From Prevotella sp. UBA4268 (GTDB lineage Bacteria; Bacteroidota; Bacteroidia; Bacteroidales; Bacteroidaceae), in the NCBI GenBank assembly GCA_002395135.1, contig DGWC01000077.1, positions 98,844-121,221 on the forward strand: a DNA stretch of 22,378 bases, given 5' to 3'. The position numbers and the translations under genes are program-made. This document shows positions 1 to 8,664 of this stretch, one piece after another. The notes under the pieces are model-generated. The model saw only the letters and a list, made by a program, of their open reading frames with translations. It did not search any database and had not been told where the DNA came from. The stretch's first letter is position 1; every line of letters begins with the position of its first letter.

Positions 1-40
1 AGTAAGTTCGCCATCTTTGATGGCAAAGTCACGAAAAGCC

Positions 41-1411
41 TCACTCTGTGGCTGCCGTTCCCGTGGCCTGCCTGTATTCCAGTTGCCTGATCTGGTACTG
101 GGCGTAGGCATCCGTGCGACGGTCGAGCGACTGTTGATAGAGCAGTTGGGCTTCGAGCAGGTCTGACATTTTGCACGTTCCGGCACGATAGTAGTCGCGA
201 TGCAGGCGCAGATTCTCGTCAGCCTGCTCTATGCTGCGCTGGGCAATGCCGAGTTGCTGGCGGGCCTCCACCACGTTGTTCCACGCATTCTGAATGCGTA
301 TTTCCAGCAGTTGCGCCTTGTCTTGCTGTTCGTCGAGCGCCCTTTGGTATTCTATCTTCTTGCGCTTGATGGCATGTGAGCCGCCCCACCAGTTGCTAAT
401 GGGAATGCTGACGGTGGCGAAGACCATGCCGAAGGCTCTGTTTTTGTCAAGCAGATTGTGGTAGTTGAATCCGGCACCTACGGCAATGGAGGGCAGGTTC
501 TGACCTACCGCCATTTTCTTTTGCAGGGCGGCCGCTTCCACCTGTTTCTGCAGGAGTTGGTATTCAGGAAGGGTGTTCAGTTCATAGTTCAAAGTGTATA
601 GTGCATAGTTGGGCTGCGCATTGATGGAGTCTGAGGAAAGTAACTCCGAACTATGAATGGTGAAATCTGAACTACTAAGACCGCAATACTGGGCCAGGAG
701 CAGTTTCACGATGTTGATGCCATTCTGCAGTTTCAGTTTCTGGCTTTCCACTTCGTTCTGCCGCAAGTCCACTTGAAGCAGGTCGTTGCGCAGGGCGACA
801 CCTGCACGGACGGCCACATCCACATCCTTGTGAATATCTGCAAGCATCGCCTCCACGGCGGCAACCGTTTTCATCTTCTCCTGAAGGGTGACGATTTGCC
901 AGAAGTATTGCTCTGCGGTTTTTTCCACTTCGTTCTCAGAGAGTTGCAGTTGCAGGTTTGCCACATCCTCGCCCACCTTTGCCAGACGGTTGGCATTGAC
1001 GATTTGTCCGCCGGCGAAGACGGGCTGCACAGCCATCAGACTGCCGATGGTGCCGTTTTTCATCATAGAGATGCTCACGGGATTGGCCAGGGCTGCCAAG
1101 GCCTCGGCAGGAAACATCTGGGCAAGACCGGCTCCCATTTCGGGTGAAATCATCTCCGAGGGCGTGACCGTAGTCTGAGCCATTCCTTTGTTGGCATTAA
1201 ACCAAAGCCCGGTGCCGCTGATGCTGGGAAAGTATTTGGTGAAAGCCTCCTTGCGCTGCTCTATAGCGGCATCATAGGCATGGTAGGCATTGCGGAGGGT
1301 GATGTTGTGCATGCGGGCAATATTAAGAATCTGCTCCAGCGTATAGGATGTTTGGGCTGCTGCCATTTCGCAGCAGATGCAACAAATGATGACAACAAAT
1401 ATCTTTTTCAT
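41..1411 (-). CDS. TolC-family outer-membrane efflux channel
   Basis: Outer-membrane factor of the tripartite pump encoded upstream; it would form the trimeric exit duct across the outer membrane. The protein begins with a clear Sec signal peptide (MKKIFVVIICC... ending near AAAQ), followed by the TolC-type start YTLEQILNIA. It continues as two long helical repeats rich in Gln, Ala and Leu, including the typical near-C-terminal segment AGTCKMSDLLEAQ. At about 456 residues it has normal family length. I chose the ATG at 1411 because it places the signal peptide at the N-terminus and sits two bases after the permease stop; an in-frame ATG at 1435 would add eight residues and overlap the permease. 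It is the last gene of the adaptor-permease-channel operon. The substrate cannot be read from the sequence. Confidence 0.93.
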   Translation of the reverse strand: MKKIFVVIICCICCEMAAAQTSYTLEQILNIARMHNITLRNAYHAYDAAIEQRKEAFTKYFPSISGTGLWFNANKGMAQTTVTPSEMISPEMGAGLAQMFPAEALAALANPVSISMMKNGTIGSLMAVQPVFAGGQIVNANRLAKVGEDVANLQLQLSENEVEKTAEQYFWQIVTLQEKMKTVAAVEAMLADIHKDVDVAVRAGVALRNDLLQVDLRQNEVESQKLKLQNGINIVKLLLAQYCGLSSSDFTIHSSELLSSDSINAQPNYALYTLNYELNTLPEYQLLQKQVEAAALQKKMAVGQNLPSIAVGAGFNYHNLLDKNRAFGMVFATVSIPISNWWGGSHAIKRKKIEYQRALDEQQDKAQLLEIRIQNAWNNVVEARQQLGIAQRSIEQADENLRLHRDYYRAGTCKMSDLLEAQLLYQQSLDRRTDAYAQYQIRQLEYRQATGTAATE

Positions 1412-1413
1412 GA

Positions 1414-4400
1414 CTATTTTAAATTTACTTTCCAATAAATAACGGGGAGCATGGTGACCACCATGATGAGCGAGCCGATGCCGCCGGCAAAGATGGTAAC
1501 GCCTACGGGCATCCAGAACGACGACTGGGCGATAATCATCGGCACCACACCCACGGCGGTGGTTGCCGTGGTGAGGAAGATGGGCACCATGCGGCGCTTG
1601 CCGGCATCATAGGCGGCTTGGCGCACCGCCTCGTTGTAAGCCTTGCGGTCGACTGTCCAGTTGCCATGTTCGGCCACATATTTCTTGATGAGATCGATGG
1701 CATGTTCGAAAATGAGTATCTCGTTGCGCATAATCATACCCATCAGGGTGATGAGTCCGAAGATGGAAGTCAGTCCCAGTGCACGGTTCATCAGTCCCAG
1801 TCCGATGAGTGCGCCGGGAATCATCAGGCCGAGGGCAGCCATGCAGACGGTGGTGATGCCGTATTTCTTGAAATTGAAAAGCAGGAAGAAGAAAACGATG
1901 ATCATGGCAATGATGATGCCGCCGATGATCTGCGGCATGGCTTCATCGCCATATTCAATTTCGCCACCCACTTCGCAACGAACACCCTGCGGCAGTTTTA
2001 TTTCGTTCTGCATGATATGGGCAATCTGTTTCTCAACCGGACTGGTATAGACACCATTTGCAAACTGCGCCGTCACCGTGATGCAACGCTCGCCGCCGCG
2101 GTGCACGATACGGCTTTCGCTCCACATGGGGCTTACCTTGGCAATCTGGCGTAGGGGAACGGTGGTGTTGGCTGTGTTCATTCCTGCGGAGAGCATGGTG
2201 ACAGGTGTGGCAATGCCAAAGTTCTCAACATCGGCATAGGTGATGTCGCTGTTGTCTTTCACCACGATGGGTAACTCATACTCTCCTGTGGCAGAGGAAT
2301 GCTCACCAACCCGCTGCTTTTCCCAAATCTGGCCTACCCGCAAGTCGCTCGTCGTGGCACTCAAGGCCAAGGCAGCCGTGCTTCGTGTGATGCCCAACTG
2401 GGCACTGCTGACGGGGTCAAGTTCAATATTAATAATAGGTGACGGCTGGAAATAATCGGTATGCACCCACTCCAGTTCCGGCATCTGGCGCATGCGTTCC
2501 ATCATCCGCTCTGCCACCACGTGCAGCGAGTCGAGGTTTTCGCCATAGAAACGATATTCCAGTTCGCTGACTTCCAGATAGTCGAGCCGTTTGAACTTGA
2601 CGTAAGCATCAGGGAAGGCCTCGCTCAATTGTGGCTGATAGTCGGCCAGGAGGTCGAGAGTGGCTTTGTCTGACTTGGTGTTGACAATAAACTGCGCATA
2701 GTTGCGGCCAGCCATCTGTGGGGCGTAGGCATCCATGAAGCGAGGCGACGAGCAGCCGATGAAGCCAGTGATGCCCGTGATGCGGTCGTCTTTCTGGAGA
2801 ACATGGCGCACGGAGTCGGCTATCACTTCCGTATCCTGCATGCCTTTGCCCTCTGGCAGAAAGATTTCAACGGCAAACTGGTCACGGTCGGCATAGGGAA
2901 ACAGGCGGATTTTCAGTGTCGGCGCAATAAGTGTAGACAGCAGAATGACGGCCAAACCACCGCCGATGGTCAGCCATGGGTGCCGGAATGTCCAGTCGAG
3001 CACCCGCTTATAGGTCTTCTGCACCCATTTGGTGATGGCATTGCCGCCAGTACTCACCTTGCCCGGTTTGATGATTTTCACCTCCAAGAAGGGAATGACC
3101 GTTACAGCCAGTAACAGTGAAACCATGAGGTTGATGGTAATGGTCCAGGGGAAATCCACCAGACAGTCGTGGAACATGCCTTTCATGGTCAGCAGGAAAG
3201 GAAAGAAAATGGCACAGATGCAGATAGTGGCCAGCATCATGGGCATGAAATACTGCTTGGCACTATCAATGGCCGCCTGTTTGGGCTCATAGCCTTTGCC
3301 GAGGTATTCCAGATAACCATCGATGACCACGATGCTGTTGTCCACAATCATTCCCAATACCACGATGAGCGCCGCCAGCGTGACAATGTTCAATTCGATG
3401 CCGGCCAGATACATGATGGCCACACTGACGAATGTGCTCAAAGGAATGGTGATGGCCGCCACGATGGCCGAGCGCAGGGGGAAGAGCACCATCATCACCA
3501 GGATAATGATGACCATGGCAATGATGAGGTCGCGCAGGAAAGAGCTGACGCTCAAAGCCACAACCTTGGGCTTGTCGGCTATGCGGGTGATGTTGACATC
3601 ATCAGGCAGTTCGGCATCGCGGAAATCGTTCAGCACGGCATCCACCTGCTTGCCATACTCCACTACATTGTTGCCTGGTGTCATCTCCATGGAGAGCAGC
3701 AGACAGGGATGGCCGTTTTGTTCTATGCGGCTGTTGCTGGTGTCGTACTCACGCACCACGCGAGCCACATCGCGCACCCGGGCCACCTTGCCCGTGACCG
3801 GGTCGCTGAAAATAATCTGATTGGCAATTTCATCCTCACTGTTTTCTGTGGCTGCCACATGGATGGCCACCTGTTGGTCGTCGTCGCTGATGCTGCCGCT
3901 TGTGGTGGTAATGCCCTGCGCCTGCAATCGGCTAAAGAGCATTTGCTGTCCGATGCCGTAGGCCTGCAGCCGCTGACGGTCAACATAAAGTGAAATCTGC
4001 TCTTGTTGTTCACCGTAGATTTTAACGTTGGCCACTGACGGAATGCGGCGCAGACGGTCGGAGAGGTCGTCGCTGTATTGCTTCAGTTCGCGATAACTGC
4101 GCTGTGCACTCTCGATGGAAACCAACAGTGCCGATGTGTTGCCGAAGTCGTCATTCACCACGATGGCCAGCACCCCGGAAGGCAATTGCGACTTGTATGT
4201 GTTCAAACCGTGCTTGATTTTCGACCACACCTCGTCTTTGTTGTTCACGTTGTCGTTCAGTTTCACCATCACGATGCACATACCGTTCTGCGATGTGGTG
4301 GTGGTCTTCAAGCGGTTTACCTCGCCATAGGTGAAAAGGTAGCGTTCCAGCGGACGCGCCACCTGCTGCTCCACCTCCTCGGTGGTGGCCCCCGGATAGA

Positions 4401-4560
4401 CAGCCACTACTACCCCTTGACGGATGGTGGCATGCGGGAACTCATCCTTCGGCATCACATACATGCCATAGATGCCCAATACGAACAGAATGACAATAAT
4501 GAGCAACGATATTGAATAATGTTCTAACGGCCATTTCAGCCAGTTCATCTTTTCTTTCAT
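1414..4560 (-). CDS. RND-family efflux permease (AcrB/MdtB-like inner-membrane subunit)
   Basis: Proton-driven inner-membrane pump subunit of 1048 residues, the usual RND length. Visible are an N-terminal membrane helix (about 15-36), a periplasmic porter domain, a first helix bundle starting near 340, a second periplasmic domain and a second bundle from about residue 890 to the end. In TM4 the motif GMIVDNSIVVID gives Asp407 followed by Asn408, where AcrB has two Asp. The TM10 segment GMIMRNEILIFEHAI has Arg945 near the position of AcrB Lys940. This points to a Bacteroidetes multidrug/unknown-substrate subfamily rather than classical AcrB. The gene lies 63 bases downstream of the adaptor and ends two bases before the channel gene, so the three are almost certainly one transcript. 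A start at the next Met (MNWLKW, residue 5) is possible. Confidence 0.96.
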   Translation of the reverse strand: MKEKMNWLKWPLEHYSISLLIIVILFVLGIYGMYVMPKDEFPHATIRQGVVVAVYPGATTEEVEQQVARPLERYLFTYGEVNRLKTTTTSQNGMCIVMVKLNDNVNNKDEVWSKIKHGLNTYKSQLPSGVLAIVVNDDFGNTSALLVSIESAQRSYRELKQYSDDLSDRLRRIPSVANVKIYGEQQEQISLYVDRQRLQAYGIGQQMLFSRLQAQGITTTSGSISDDDQQVAIHVAATENSEDEIANQIIFSDPVTGKVARVRDVARVVREYDTSNSRIEQNGHPCLLLSMEMTPGNNVVEYGKQVDAVLNDFRDAELPDDVNITRIADKPKVVALSVSSFLRDLIIAMVIIILVMMVLFPLRSAIVAAITIPLSTFVSVAIMYLAGIELNIVTLAALIVVLGMIVDNSIVVIDGYLEYLGKGYEPKQAAIDSAKQYFMPMMLATICICAIFFPFLLTMKGMFHDCLVDFPWTITINLMVSLLLAVTVIPFLEVKIIKPGKVSTGGNAITKWVQKTYKRVLDWTFRHPWLTIGGGLAVILLSTLIAPTLKIRLFPYADRDQFAVEIFLPEGKGMQDTEVIADSVRHVLQKDDRITGITGFIGCSSPRFMDAYAPQMAGRNYAQFIVNTKSDKATLDLLADYQPQLSEAFPDAYVKFKRLDYLEVSELEYRFYGENLDSLHVVAERMMERMRQMPELEWVHTDYFQPSPIINIELDPVSSAQLGITRSTAALALSATTSDLRVGQIWEKQRVGEHSSATGEYELPIVVKDNSDITYADVENFGIATPVTMLSAGMNTANTTVPLRQIAKVSPMWSESRIVHRGGERCITVTAQFANGVYTSPVEKQIAHIMQNEIKLPQGVRCEVGGEIEYGDEAMPQIIGGIIIAMIIVFFFLLFNFKKYGITTVCMAALGLMIPGALIGLGLMNRALGLTSIFGLITLMGMIMRNEILIFEHAIDLIKKYVAEHGNWTVDRKAYNEAVRQAAYDAGKRRMVPIFLTTATTAVGVVPMIIAQSSFWMPVGVTIFAGGIGSLIMVVTMLPVIYWKVNLK

Positions 4561-4623
4561 CTTACTTTCTTACCATTTCACTTTTTCACCCTTTTTTCCA
4601 TTCACCTTTTTTGCTATTCATTC
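4561..4623 (-). repeat. Purine-rich simple-repeat spacer between adaptor and permease genes
   Basis: Read on the minus strand, the 63-base gap is almost all A and G and contains loosely repeated GGTGAA/AAAAAAGGGTGAA/AAAGTGAAATGG units before the permease start. No hairpin is seen. It may be a degenerate repeat or an A-rich translation enhancer. Confidence 0.45.
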
Positions 4624-5646
4624 TTAAAACACCACTTTTGTTCCTTCACTCAGTTTCTGATAGCCTTCGGTAACGATGCGCTGACCATTGTCAATGCCAC
4701 GAGTCAAAGCAATGCGGTTGCCCTGGGTGTGGCCGATGGCAACATGGGTGCGATGGGCGGTGCTGTCGTTGTCTATCGTCCATACGAACAGACTGCCGTC
4801 GGCGTTCTTCTGTACGGCAGTTACGGGAACGGTTGGCTGTTGTCCGGCATGTGCTGACGACATAGCACCAAACTGCACATTAGCAACCATGCCGGGCAAC
4901 AGTTTTCTGTCTCCGTTGGCAACGGCAATGCGAACATCGTAAGTATGGGTAAGCGGATCGGCCTGCACACCCTTTTCAATACTTCCTCCAGAAAGAGTCT
5001 TGCCAATGGCCTCCACTGTGATGACAGAAGGCGTATGGCTGTGGAGCATGCCTATTTCAGATTCCGGTATGGACACCTTCACCTTGACACTGCTAATGTC
5101 AAGAATCGTTACCACAGCCTGAGAGGGCAGTGCTGTTTCGCCAGCCTTTACTGCCTTTTTACCAATGATGCCGCTAACGGGAGCAACGAGCCGACAGTCG
5201 GAGAGGTTTTTCCGAGCCACCTCTAACTGTGATTTCGCCTGCGCCACCTTGCTCTGTATCTCCACCCACTGTACCTCGGGCAGCGAACCGTTGTCGTGAA
5301 GCATCTGGTAGCGCTGTAGGGCATCGTTGGCCTGTGCCATTTGTGCCTCGGCACCAGAAAGCAGGTTTTTTGCCTGCGTGTTATCCATCTCGGCAATCAG
5401 TTGTCCTCGGCTCACCGCTTGTCCTTCGTTCACCGCCACGCGCTTCACCGCTCCCATGCTTGTAAAACTAACGGCCGTGGCCTCTCGCTCCTCCACGATG
5501 CCCACATACGAGTGTCCGTTTTCACTCATATTGGCCGAAACCACTTCTGTCACCACTCTGGTGGGAGCCTTTGCGGCGCGCTCCCTTTTTTCGCTGCAAC
5601 TGCACATGGCCATGACGGCCACCATCACGAATATGCTTCTGTTCAT
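4624..5646 (-). CDS. RND efflux periplasmic adaptor (membrane-fusion) lipoprotein
   Basis: Membrane-fusion protein of 340 residues linking the RND permease to the outer-membrane channel. The N-terminus is a lipoprotein signal (MNRSIFVMVAVMAMCSC), with Cys17 the likely lipidated residue. It is followed by the biotinyl-lipoyl half-motif VKRVAVNEGQAVSRGQLIAEMD (approximate span 69-90), a short helical hairpin around residues 95-145, the second lipoyl half VAPVSGIIGKKAVKAGETA, and beta-barrel and membrane-proximal domains ending KLSEGTKVVF. It is the first gene of the pump operon. A TATTTTTG box lies just upstream on this strand, and the AraC-family regulator is transcribed divergently. Confidence 0.95.
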   Translation of the reverse strand: MNRSIFVMVAVMAMCSCSEKRERAAKAPTRVVTEVVSANMSENGHSYVGIVEEREATAVSFTSMGAVKRVAVNEGQAVSRGQLIAEMDNTQAKNLLSGAEAQMAQANDALQRYQMLHDNGSLPEVQWVEIQSKVAQAKSQLEVARKNLSDCRLVAPVSGIIGKKAVKAGETALPSQAVVTILDISSVKVKVSIPESEIGMLHSHTPSVITVEAIGKTLSGGSIEKGVQADPLTHTYDVRIAVANGDRKLLPGMVANVQFGAMSSAHAGQQPTVPVTAVQKNADGSLFVWTIDNDSTAHRTHVAIGHTQGNRIALTRGIDNGQRIVTEGYQKLSEGTKVVF

Positions 5647-5669
5647 TGTCTATATCATTATTATGAGTG

Positions 5670-5677
5670 CAAAAATA
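5670..5677 (-). promoter_or_regulatory. Bacteroidetes -7 box for the efflux operon
   Basis: The minus strand reads TATTTTTG, a full match to TAnnTTTG, 24 bases before the adaptor start. I see no good TTTG -33 element at the right distance, which fits an activator-dependent promoter. The 181-base divergent region also holds ATGTTC (5699-5704) and its inverse GAACAT (5771-5776) as possible but weak regulator half-sites. Confidence 0.5.
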
Positions 5678-5797
5678 GTAGATTTTTCTCTAATCAGTAT
5701 GTTCTATTAGGCACATAATATTGTATATTTTGCCATAAAATGCAGACGATATCATAACAAATTACAAATGGAACATCTGTTTTGTAAATAATTTCGC

Positions 5798-5805
5798 TAA
5801 CTTTG
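5798..5805 (+). promoter_or_regulatory. -7 box for the AraC-family regulator gene
   Basis: TAACTTTG matches TAnnTTTG and lies 22 bases before the ATG at 5828. The nearest TTTG (5781-5784) is only 13 bases upstream, so the -33 element is weak or absent. Confidence 0.5.
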
Positions 5806-5827
5806 TCTCCAAAATCAGACATTCCGT

Positions 5828-6742
5828 ATGCAGCAAGATGAGATTTCACTTCAGACCCTTACCACCAACGAAGCCGTTCATGTGGGCTATTCTGACAACA
5901 ACATTGTCATCGTTGACAGCATCCAGCAGTTTGCCATGGTCAACGATGCCCATGTGTCAATGGGCGCGATAGCCATCTGTACCAGCGGAAGAGTGCAAGG
6001 GAAGATGAACGGGCAGCCCATAGAACTGCGGCAGAACCAGGTGGCTGTCATTCCCGAGAACGTGGTCATCACCGACCTGATGACCAGTCCCGACTTCAAC
6101 ATCAAGGCCATGTTCTTCACCAATAAGATCCTGCAGAGTTTTCTCCGTGAGAAAATTAGCGTGTGGAACGAGGTGATGTATATTCAGCGCCTCCACGTCC
6201 TGCGTCTCAGCGATGAGGACATACGCTTTTACACCTCTTTCTATGACATGCTCAGCCTGTGCTTTGAGAAAGATGCCGCCACCCCCTACCTCTCCGATGT
6301 TATCCTGTCGCTTGTGCGTTGTGCCATGCTGGGGCTCTGCGGAGCCATGAAACAGCAACTTGCCGGAGCGTCACCTCTGCCGTCCGACGGCAAGAGCGGA
6401 AGCAGTCACTTTCAACGATTCCTTCATCTGCTGCATTCCGATGGTGTGAAGCACCGCACCGTGGAGTCGTATGCCAACGAACTCTGCATTTCCCCCAAAT
6501 ACCTCTCCGTTGTCTGTAAGAAGCATTCCGGCAAGACAGCCAACGAGTGGATAACAGAACAGGTGATGGAAGACATTCGTTATTATCTCTGCCAGACCGA
6601 TTACAGCATCAAGCAAATCTGCGATCTGCTGGGATTCTCAAACACCTCGTTCTTCGGCAAGTATGTAAAAGAACATTTCGGCATGACTCCCGTTCAACTA
6701 CGGGAAAACAGGCTGCAAACCGCCAATTACCCTCAAAACTGA
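5828..6742 (+). CDS. AraC-family transcriptional regulator, divergent to the efflux operon
   Basis: A 304-residue DNA-binding regulator. The N-terminal 1-175 region looks like a cupin-type sensing domain (MGAIAICTSGRVQGKMNG, then a beta-rich stretch and helices). A Ser/Gly-rich linker at about 180-193 leads to the AraC domain, with a first helix-turn-helix at about 213-234 (SYANELCISPKYLSVVCKK) and a second at about 261-288 (IKQICDLLGFSNTSFFGKYV), ending in the hallmark FGMTPVQLRE. It faces the RND operon across 181 bases, the usual arrangement for a local activator or repressor of a pump. That role is inferred from position; the ligand is unknown. Confidence 0.93.
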   Translation: MQQDEISLQTLTTNEAVHVGYSDNNIVIVDSIQQFAMVNDAHVSMGAIAICTSGRVQGKMNGQPIELRQNQVAVIPENVVITDLMTSPDFNIKAMFFTNKILQSFLREKISVWNEVMYIQRLHVLRLSDEDIRFYTSFYDMLSLCFEKDAATPYLSDVILSLVRCAMLGLCGAMKQQLAGASPLPSDGKSGSSHFQRFLHLLHSDGVKHRTVESYANELCISPKYLSVVCKKHSGKTANEWITEQVMEDIRYYLCQTDYSIKQICDLLGFSNTSFFGKYVKEHFGMTPVQLRENRLQTANYPQN

Positions 6743-6831
6743 AGAATAGGAAGGTATGATACGGGGGAATGCCGGGTGGTCTTTTCTGTGACTACTATAT
6801 TAAATTAATGTGTATTTCTCCTGTGTTCTTG

Positions 6832-6861
6832 CTTGGATTTCGCTAAAAACATGTATTTTTG
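6832..6861 (+). promoter_or_regulatory. Promoter of the thioesterase-peptidase pair
   Basis: CTTG (6832-6835), an 18-base spacer and TATTTTTG (6854-6861), a full match to the Bacteroidetes -7 consensus. Transcription would start near 6868, about 65 bases before the chosen ATG at 6934. Confidence 0.6.
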
Positions 6862-6933
6862 CAACTGCATGAAAAAACCGCAGCATCTCCGAGAAACCTG
6901 TAGGTGCTTGCGCAAATATAATTATTGAATGGC

Positions 6934-7416
6934 ATGAAGAAGATCAAGAATCCGTGGTTACACAAGGAGGGCTATGATTGTTTCGGTTGTTGTCCCGACA
7001 ATCCGATAGGCATCCACATGGAGTTTTTCGAAGACGGAGAGGATATCGTCAGTTTCTGGAAACCGCAGCAGCACTTCCAGGGATGGATTGACACACTTCA
7101 CGGTGGCATTCAGGCCACGCTGATAGACGAGTGTGCCGCCTGGGTGGTGTCGAGAAAACTGCAGACAAGCGGAGTGACGAGCCGTCTGGATATAAAATAC
7201 CGTAAGGCAATCATGACCACTGAGCCTCAGATCACCGTGCGTGCACGTCTGAAAGAGATGCACCGCAACGTGGCGTTCATCCATATCGAGGTGGAAAATG
7301 CCAAGGGGGAGGTGTGCACCGAGGGCGATGCCGTCTATTTCACTTTCCCGAAAGAGAAGGCGGCAGAAATGGGTTTCACGCACTGCGACACCGAGGGTGA
7401 TGAACTGCTGTTGTAA
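6934..7416 (+). CDS. Hot-dog fold thioesterase (PaaI-like)
   Basis: A 160-residue single-domain hot-dog protein, probably hydrolysing acyl-CoA or a related thioester in the cytoplasm. The N-terminal CFGCCPDNPIGIHMEF is the CFGCxPxNPxGL-type signature of PaaI-like proteins. It is followed by FQGWIDTLHGGIQATLIDECAAW, where HGG and the acidic residue of the central helix (D/E in IDE) form the expected active-site segment. The C-terminal half holds the strands AIMTTEPQITVRARL and FIHIEVENAKGEVCTEGDAVYFTF. I prefer the ATG at 6934; a TTG at 6925 is in frame but would add only MNG. The next gene begins 35 bases downstream with no terminator between, so co-transcription is likely. The real substrate is unknown. 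Confidence 0.85.
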   Translation: MKKIKNPWLHKEGYDCFGCCPDNPIGIHMEFFEDGEDIVSFWKPQQHFQGWIDTLHGGIQATLIDECAAWVVSRKLQTSGVTSRLDIKYRKAIMTTEPQITVRARLKEMHRNVAFIHIEVENAKGEVCTEGDAVYFTFPKEKAAEMGFTHCDTEGDELLL

Positions 7417-7451
7417 AATACAGACCGTGTTAAAAGGATAAAACATTTGTT

Positions 7452-8591
7452 ATGTCGATGAACCGTCGTGCGTGTATTGTCGTTGCTGTCATGATATGGG
7501 TGATTTGCAGTGTGCTGTTCGCGGCATGCCGTGGGGAGAATAGTGCCAAAAGCCATCAGGAGCATGCCGCCGACAGCATGGCTGTCATGCCCGTTACTGA
7601 GTGCCTTGTCAAGACCACACCCGTGAAAAACCTGGGCGCGAGCGCTCTCTGCTGGGTCTATGCCATGCTGGCCACCATCGAGAGCGAGCATCTGATGCAG
7701 GGCGACTCGGTCAATCTCTCGCCGCTGTTCATCGGCCGGATGTACCTTGAGGAGCAGGCAGAAACCTATTACCTCACACAGGGGAAACGACCTGTTACCC
7801 AGCGCGGCATGGCCAGCACCGCTCTCCATCTGCTTCAGCGCTACGGCATCACCCACTGGGATGCCTTCCATGGCGACGTGAACCTGAACGTGCTTGCGCG
7901 CAAAGTGGAGAAAACAGCACACACCTGTATGGTCAGGCGCACGGGAGTGGCGCGGCTGCGCGACCATGTCAGCACCCTGCTGGACGAGCACATGCACACC
8001 GCCCCGCAATACGTGTTCATGCTCGGTGCGGAGTATACCACGCGCGAGTTTGCCCACAGCGTGTGCCGCGAACATGAATACGTGGCGCTCACCAGTTTCA
8101 CACACCATCCTTTCTATCAGGAGTTCGAACTGCAACTGCCCGACAACTATTATCACGACACCTTCATGAACCTGCCCCTCGACACGCTCATCCACCATAT
8201 AGAGCATGCCTTGCGCAGCGGCCACCCCGTTTGTTGGGAAGGCGACACCAGCGAGCCCTGCTATTCCTTTGCACAAGGCATCGGTAAGATGGAGCGCGAC
8301 AACGTGCCCGTTACGCAGCAGATGCGCCAGCAGATGTTCGAGCGTTTCCAGACCACCGACGACCACTGCATGGAGATCATCGGTATTGCCCGCACGCCGC
8401 GCGGCAAGAAATACTTCATCTGCAAAAACTCCTGGGGAACGGGCAACGCCATGCGCGGGTTGGTTTATCTCAGCGAGAACTATTTGCGTGCCAAAACCAT
8501 CGCCGTCTGGATGAGCAGAGAGGCGTTTGCTGCGGGGCCAACTCAGAATAAAAGTGGTTTCGCTTCGGGATTTACTGAGAAAAAAGAGTAG
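7452..8591 (+). CDS. C1-type (bleomycin hydrolase-like) cysteine peptidase lipoprotein with altered oxyanion residue
   Basis: A 379-residue exported lipoprotein: hydrophobic signal with lipobox FAAC, lipid-anchored Cys26. The papain-like segment VKNLGASALCWVYA carries the nucleophile Cys67. His305 lies in DDHCMEIIGI and Asn326 in the hallmark KNSWG, so the catalytic Cys-His-Asn set is complete. The spacing (a long insert between Cys and His) and the DH(C/A)M-type histidine motif resemble peptidase family C1B (bleomycin hydrolase/aminopeptidase C). The oddity is residue 61: papain-family enzymes have Gln six residues before the Cys for the oxyanion hole, and here the codon is CTG (Leu), one base from CAG. 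Activity may be reduced or altered. A second ATG at 7458 is an equally good start. The gene follows the thioesterase and precedes the VTC module, which has its own promoter. Confidence 0.85.
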   Translation: MSMNRRACIVVAVMIWVICSVLFAACRGENSAKSHQEHAADSMAVMPVTECLVKTTPVKNLGASALCWVYAMLATIESEHLMQGDSVNLSPLFIGRMYLEEQAETYYLTQGKRPVTQRGMASTALHLLQRYGITHWDAFHGDVNLNVLARKVEKTAHTCMVRRTGVARLRDHVSTLLDEHMHTAPQYVFMLGAEYTTREFAHSVCREHEYVALTSFTHHPFYQEFELQLPDNYYHDTFMNLPLDTLIHHIEHALRSGHPVCWEGDTSEPCYSFAQGIGKMERDNVPVTQQMRQQMFERFQTTDDHCMEIIGIARTPRGKKYFICKNSWGTGNAMRGLVYLSENYLRAKTIAVWMSREAFAAGPTQNKSGFASGFTEKKE

Positions 8592-8604
8592 TTAGCAGAA
8601 TAAT

Positions 8605-8636
8605 TTTGTCAGGTTTTCGTCATCGTCCTATCTTTG
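8605..8636 (+). promoter_or_regulatory. Strong promoter of the VTC/DUF4956/DUF2490 module
   Basis: TTTG (8605-8608), exactly 20 bases, then TATCTTTG (8629-8636): a near-ideal Bacteroidetes sigma-ABfr promoter. The expected start of transcription, near 8643, leaves a leader of about 20 bases before the ATG at 8665. Confidence 0.8.
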
Positions 8637-8664
8637 CATTGTCAAAACAAAACTGTTCACGGCC

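Noticed and set aside
10..24. GCCATC-TTT-GATGGC hairpin after the TolC-type gene, and a possible ATG reading MANLT off the window edge
   Set aside because: No T tract follows on the minus strand, and too little sequence remains to support a downstream gene.
3169..3993. Long plus-strand frame (274 codons) opposite the RND permease
   Set aside because: His/Asp/Gln-rich translation without domains, antisense to a clear permease gene with intact motifs.
7335..8366. 343-codon minus-strand frame opposite the thioesterase/peptidase
   Set aside because: Antisense to two genes with conserved catalytic motifs; no recognisable domain, typical shadow in GC-rich coding DNA.
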